NCBI RefSeq assembly: GCF_030272615.1
Contig: NC_081413.1
Span: forward strand, 335,398,302 to 335,462,301
Length of the DNA: 64,000 nucleotides
Origin: Cryptomeria japonica
Taxonomy: Eukaryota > Streptophyta > Pinopsida > Cupressales > Cupressaceae
Direction: 5' to 3'
This document shows positions 59,878 through 64,000 of the stretch, one piece after another (position 1 is the first letter of the stretch; every line of letters begins with the position of its first letter). The notes under the pieces are model-generated. The model was not told the origin of the DNA. It saw nothing but the letters and a program-made list of their open reading frames with translations, and made no database searches. The position numbers and the translations under genes were made by a program.

Positions 59878-61134
59878 TGTTGGTACTCACAACTGGAATG
59901 ACAACTTGGTAATAAAATGCAATCCAGAGATTTGATATCCTTGAATAGCTATCTTTCCTATTGCAAAGGCTCATTTACTTATCAACCAGGGACGTAAACT
60001 TAAAATGGGCCAGTAGTGTATGTGCACCAAGTTCAAATCGCAACCATTCTATATTACTACAGGAAAAGAAATTCTCTGAAATAAACATGCAAAATCTCAA
60101 TGAAATAATACTTAATCCAAATTCACAACTGGAAATCACTCAAACAACTACTACTAAATGATAATGTTCTGGTAAGCGAATAGGAACTACTCTACCGCTG
60201 TGGCTTTGGGAACAAACACAAGAACTATTTCCAGTGGTTGCAGGAATAGATAATTGCTGAAACAACTACTACTAAAAAATGGAAACTAATTGGAAAACAC
60301 AAAGGATTACTCACCAAATGGCCCCCCTTGAGTGAGCTTATCCTGAACTTTCAGATTACAATTGTTAAGGTTTTAAGATCACATTGATCTCTTTATTCCA
60401 ATTTGATTGTCAAAATACATAAGTACCAGAAGATTGAGTATTACAAATATTATGCTTGTTCTCTTCTATCCCTGAGAGGAGAGAGAGACCCCCTTTATTT
60501 ATATGGAAACTTATATCAGATTCCAAATTGATCAACCACATTCCTATAGAATAGGTGAACATGATTCATTAAACAAAAGTAGAAGCAGTCAGCGTAGGAA
60601 AATAGAACAACATATGTCCTGTAGTTGAGAAAATATAGCATGACTTTCTTCCTAGATCTAAGCTCCACTAAGAATAGTTATAAATGTCCCATAAATCATT
60701 ATGCTAAAGAACCGGTCAAGTGACTTCGATCTCCCTTAATACTGCTTTTCTTTGACTGGGTCTGCATTGTGGATACATACTTGGTGCTTCTTTAAACCAT
60801 CACTTAGTCTTTCCTTCTCCTTTGCTGGCCCTGCATCATGATGTTAATGTGCACAAAAAACATGTGTATATACTAATGCTAACATGATATAATTTAAACC
60901 ATACTTAACATTGATTTTAGATATTTGTATAGATAAATCATTTAAAAACCATTATATGACAACCTTAAGTATAAGTCAAATCAGTTTCAGAAACACTTAA
61001 AAGGTATCAACTAGGAGAGTATCCTGATCCAAATATCATCTAATCACAAGACCTAAGCAGGAGTATTATAACAAAAAATATATCAAAATAGAGCCATCAT
61101 TTAGGCTCATCAACAACATCCCCAACCCCCAACA
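59878..61134 (-). repeat. Putative element H 5' LTR
   Basis: Plus-strand reading starts TGTTGGTACTC and ends CCCCCAACA (TGTTGG/CCAACA inverted ends), 1257 bp. The partner LTR is not in the window, so the outer end is inferred. No gene is present. Confidence 0.5.
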
Positions 61135-61255
61135 TGTCACAAGCTTATTCCAAAGCATAGATTCCTCTCCATCTCAAGATTAAATCATTTCTCTGTCTCA
61201 TGATGTCGCTCCATCTTAAAATCCATGTCCGCCCTCCACTCCATCTCATGATCCC

Positions 61256-62537
61256 ATCCCCTCCACCCCTTCTCAAGTGGAAATAATCCCTCCATCCAAT
61301 GCTCTCCTTCCATCTCAAGATCCAAATATCCTTCCCACTCCACCACGTGATCCCATCTCAAGTCAAGATCAAATTATTCCTTCATCTCCATGTCATTATC
61401 CCAATCCATCTCACAATCCTAACATTACTCCTAATCCCACACATGATCCTCATCCTCCACATGATCTTGATCCCCCACATGATCCTAATCCACCACAAGA
61501 TCCTAATCCTCTACAAGATCACATCACCCCTATCCAAGCCATCCATGAATCCCATACCTATCAACTTGGCTCTTCCACCTTCACCCATTCTAGTTTCCTC
61601 CAAGAACTTACAATTCTTTCCACCTCCTATCCCCCTCAAAATGGACTCACATCTTGTTTCCAAATTAATAAGTATCCTATTGGAAAAAGAATTTGTGAAA
61701 AAATGAATTATCAAGGCAAAGGGTTACACCTCCATGAACAAGGCATATTAGAACCCCTTCAAGTCAAAGAAAATGAAAGTTCATATGGCCTTGGCTACAA
61801 AGCTCATGATCAATATGTTGATATATCATTCATCCCTCCTAAATCCAAAATCCTTTCTTATAAATCAAAATCACACCGTCCCCCATCTTCCACATCTATT
61901 TTGTGTCCTTATGTTCCAAAGCTAAAACCTTCATCCCTTCCATCCATATTGGGTCCTTACATCCCTCCATCCATCACTCCATCACCTCAAATGATCCCTA
62001 AGAAATATCAATAAAGGAACACATCCTTGAATTCCTTCCAATACTCTCATTCCACCATACCATACATAAAATATTCAAGTCATCCATCCTCATGCACCCA
62101 AACAATTGCTATTGGAAGTAATTCAGATGCCTAATGTAAAATGCATAAAGCTATAAATCCACAAAAGTACAAGGATCAACATTTCCCCTCAAAAATACAT
62201 GCTCAAGAAAATAAAAATATGATCCAAAAGAAATAAAAATCCAAAAGGCCACAAAGGCCCAAAAATAAAAAAATAAAAAACCATGTGGATTCCCAAGCAA
62301 CTCATAGAAGAAATGCATCTCAAAGCAAAATACAAATTGGCATCCAAACTTGTTAATCCAAGAGCTCCCTCCACTCATAAGTCCTCCAATCCTCCATTTT
62401 CAAAATCCATTTTAGGTCCTTATGTCCCAAAATCCACCATCACAAGTCCATCATCCCCTTTATCTATTTTGGGTCCTCATTTCCCAAAAACAACAATTTA
62501 TTATCCTCCATTTAATTCAAAACCCTCTCTTCCATAG
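61256..62537 (+). pseudogene. Element G Pro/Ser-rich protein, relative of the F protein
   Basis: An open segment to 62014 (true start lost or upstream; no ATG at the front) and a second segment at 62283-62537 in another frame. The first has a run of HDPNPPQDP-type repeats (about 61420-61520) and two ILGPY(V/I)P motifs. The second opens MWIPKQLIEEMHLKAKYKLASKL and has ILGPYVPK, matching F around 20370-20510. At least one frameshift separates the segments. Function is unknown. Confidence 0.6.
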
Positions 62538-62924
62538 TTCCAACACCCTTCAAGGTGTTCCAATGTTGATATTCCCAACATCCCCATCCATTTATTGACA
62601 AGTCTTCCAAAACCCCATCCATCATCCAACATCCATTTTTCATAATCCCATTCCTTTAGTCCAAACCTTTGCATAAATCCTTATCCCCCTCCATCCCCCT
62701 CCATATCCTCATCCATTTCTACCAAAATATATGAGCATGCCTCCAATTATATTGTCTATTATAGCACATATTTAAGGGATACTATCCATGTTACTGGATT
62801 CTTGAGTCCTCCCTTATCCTTATCCTTATCCATCCAAACTATTCCAAAAAATTAAAAAAATTTAAAAAAATTTAAAAATAAAAATAAAAATCCATCCAAT
62901 GGTGAATACGATGTCTTTTGGCAC

Positions 62925-62973
62925 CTTGGGTAAGTTCCATTATGAAAACTTGGCAAACAAGTGTCACGCATAA
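62925..62973 (+). repeat. Conserved GAAAACTTGG module of element G
   Basis: TTGGGTAAGTTCC then GAAAACTTGGCAAACAAG, matching F at about 21010-21050. The upstream twin repeat seen in F is degraded here. Confidence 0.55.
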
Positions 62974-62975
62974 TC

Positions 62976-64000
62976 CCCTCATCCTCTTGTGCTCTACACT
63001 TGGGGAAAGCTTCATCTAGGCCATCCCACTATTCACATCATCCATATCCCTTATCCTCTATCCACATCCTATCTAAGTCCATCCTTCTTCCCTTCTTTGA
63101 TCTTGACTATCCTATCCATGTCCCCCCTCTCATCCTATCCAAATCCATCCTTTAATCCATACATTTTATCTTGATCAAGATAGAGGCAAAATAATATCCA
63201 TGCATTCTTTGGAAAATGCAAGTGTTAATTCCTCCTCCATCCATATCCATTCCACTTTATTCTTACATCTCATACATATTTATCCACCATCCTTCCATCC
63301 TTAATTCCACTACCTCTAATGTGGGGCATTTCACTCCTTTGCAACATAGTTCTTGGATTCCCATTCCACCTATCTTTCATGCTTTACTCCTCCATATCCT
63401 ATCAGAATCCATCTACTTAACCCATCCATCTTCTATCCAAGAAATCTCTCCATCCATTCCATTTTTTTACTAAGCCTAGGTTTTCTCTTGTCTTTGGTTC
63501 CATTCATTATTGTATCCTATCATGACCAAGCCCGGTTTCTCCCTTGTCATTGGTCCCACTCCCTTTATCTTACATCCACAATCCAATCCTATAATATCCA
63601 ATCATTTATGCTCCTCTCTTCCAATCCAATCTAATCATATTTCCCATCCCATCCAATCTCATTCAATCATTAATTCCCCCCATATTATCCAATCCATTTA
63701 TGATCCCCATCAAATTGAGCTTTCCCCATCACACTGAGATTTTCCCATCTATTTGAGTTTATATTGACTTGCACATAATCCAAACACCTATCCATACCAT
63801 GCAAATTAAATCCAAGAGACAATCCTCCCATCTGTAGACCCTGCACAACCAACAATCTATCCACACCCTACCCATTGGGATGCATCCTCCCCATGTATGG
63901 CAGTATATCCAATTCCATCACTTGCCCATTGGGATGTATCCTTCCCATGTTTGACATTCTATCCATATCCATGTCCTACTCTTGGCAAGAGATATCAGTT
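62976..64000. repeat. C/T-rich low-complexity DNA
   Basis: Dense ATCCAT, TCCTATCC and CCATCC words on the plus strand; strong pyrimidine bias. Open frames here are a result of that bias. No gene seen. Confidence 0.6.

Larger units (their letters stand above)
59486..61134 (-). mobile_element. Element H: 5' end of a minus-strand LTR retrotransposon
   Basis: Visible parts are a putative LTR (59878-61134), a primer-site candidate, a 290-bp leader and the first 28 codons of a gag-like frame cut by element C at 59485. The rest lies beyond the left side of the C insertion, outside the window. Family is not certain; the PBS-like TGGTGTCGTTGGGA differs from the other elements here. Confidence 0.6.
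61135..64000 (+). mobile_element. Element G: partial relative of element F
   Basis: Shows the same order as F 19200-21700: Pro/Ser-rich coding region, A-rich tract (about 62841-62892), conserved TTGGGTAAGTTCC...GAAAACTTGGCAAAC module, then C/T-rich DNA. It runs off the right end of the window. No LTR of G is visible. Its left edge is where the H LTR ends. Confidence 0.65.

Noticed and set aside
62976-64000. Pro/Ser/Ile-rich frames at the right end as possible genes
   Set aside because: Explained by CCATCC/TATCC word repetition; several frames are open together and none shows a motif.

Overview
This window is plant nuclear DNA made almost entirely of nested LTR retrotransposons. I found no host gene, tRNA, rRNA or CRISPR array. 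The evidence for a plant is initiator-Met-tRNA primer sites (TGGTATCAGAGC), a Tekay/Del-like chromovirus, a Ty1/copia element, a LARD-type element and a plant mobile domain (PMD) gene. The depth of nesting suggests a large genome (gymnosperm or large-genome angiosperm), but the species cannot be read from the sequence.

Left half (1-34.2 kb). Two pieces of a plus-oriented copia-like LTR (E, 1-204 and 33942-34211) enclose element A (205-33941, minus). A carries two nested insertions. The first is a 12.7-kb chromovirus G1 (1055-13715, plus, TSD TAATA, LTRs about 3.9 kb). The second is a 13.1-kb pol-less element F (14169-27277, plus, TSD ACTTG, LTRs about 1.6 kb). F has a Gln/Pro/Ser-rich ORF and, in antisense next to its 3' LTR, a decayed spliced PMD gene.

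Right half (34.2-64 kb). Element C (34212-59485, minus) contains copia element D (35197-54479, minus, TSD TGCAT). D's gag is split by a LARD-like noncoding element L (40518-53073, minus, TSD ATCAC, LTRs 4.4-4.6 kb). C itself interrupts the gag start of another minus-strand element H (59486-61134), which abuts a relative of F (G, 61135-64000).

The most novel content is in A and C. They are related, non-autonomous, copia-like elements with no polymerase. Each encodes a coiled-coil plus zinc-knuckle-array protein (gag position) and a second large protein, ORF2, that is conserved between them and that I cannot assign to a family. Their LTR ends share a C-rich motif with D, so a D-like element may supply their enzymes (inference). 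Second in interest are dense palindromic CCACTGTG arrays in the LTRs of two different families, G1 and L.

Every coding region carries nonsense or frameshift lesions. Relative order of insertion from nesting: G, H, C, D, L on the right; E, A, then F and G1 on the left. G1, with about 99% identical LTRs, looks youngest among those compared by eye.
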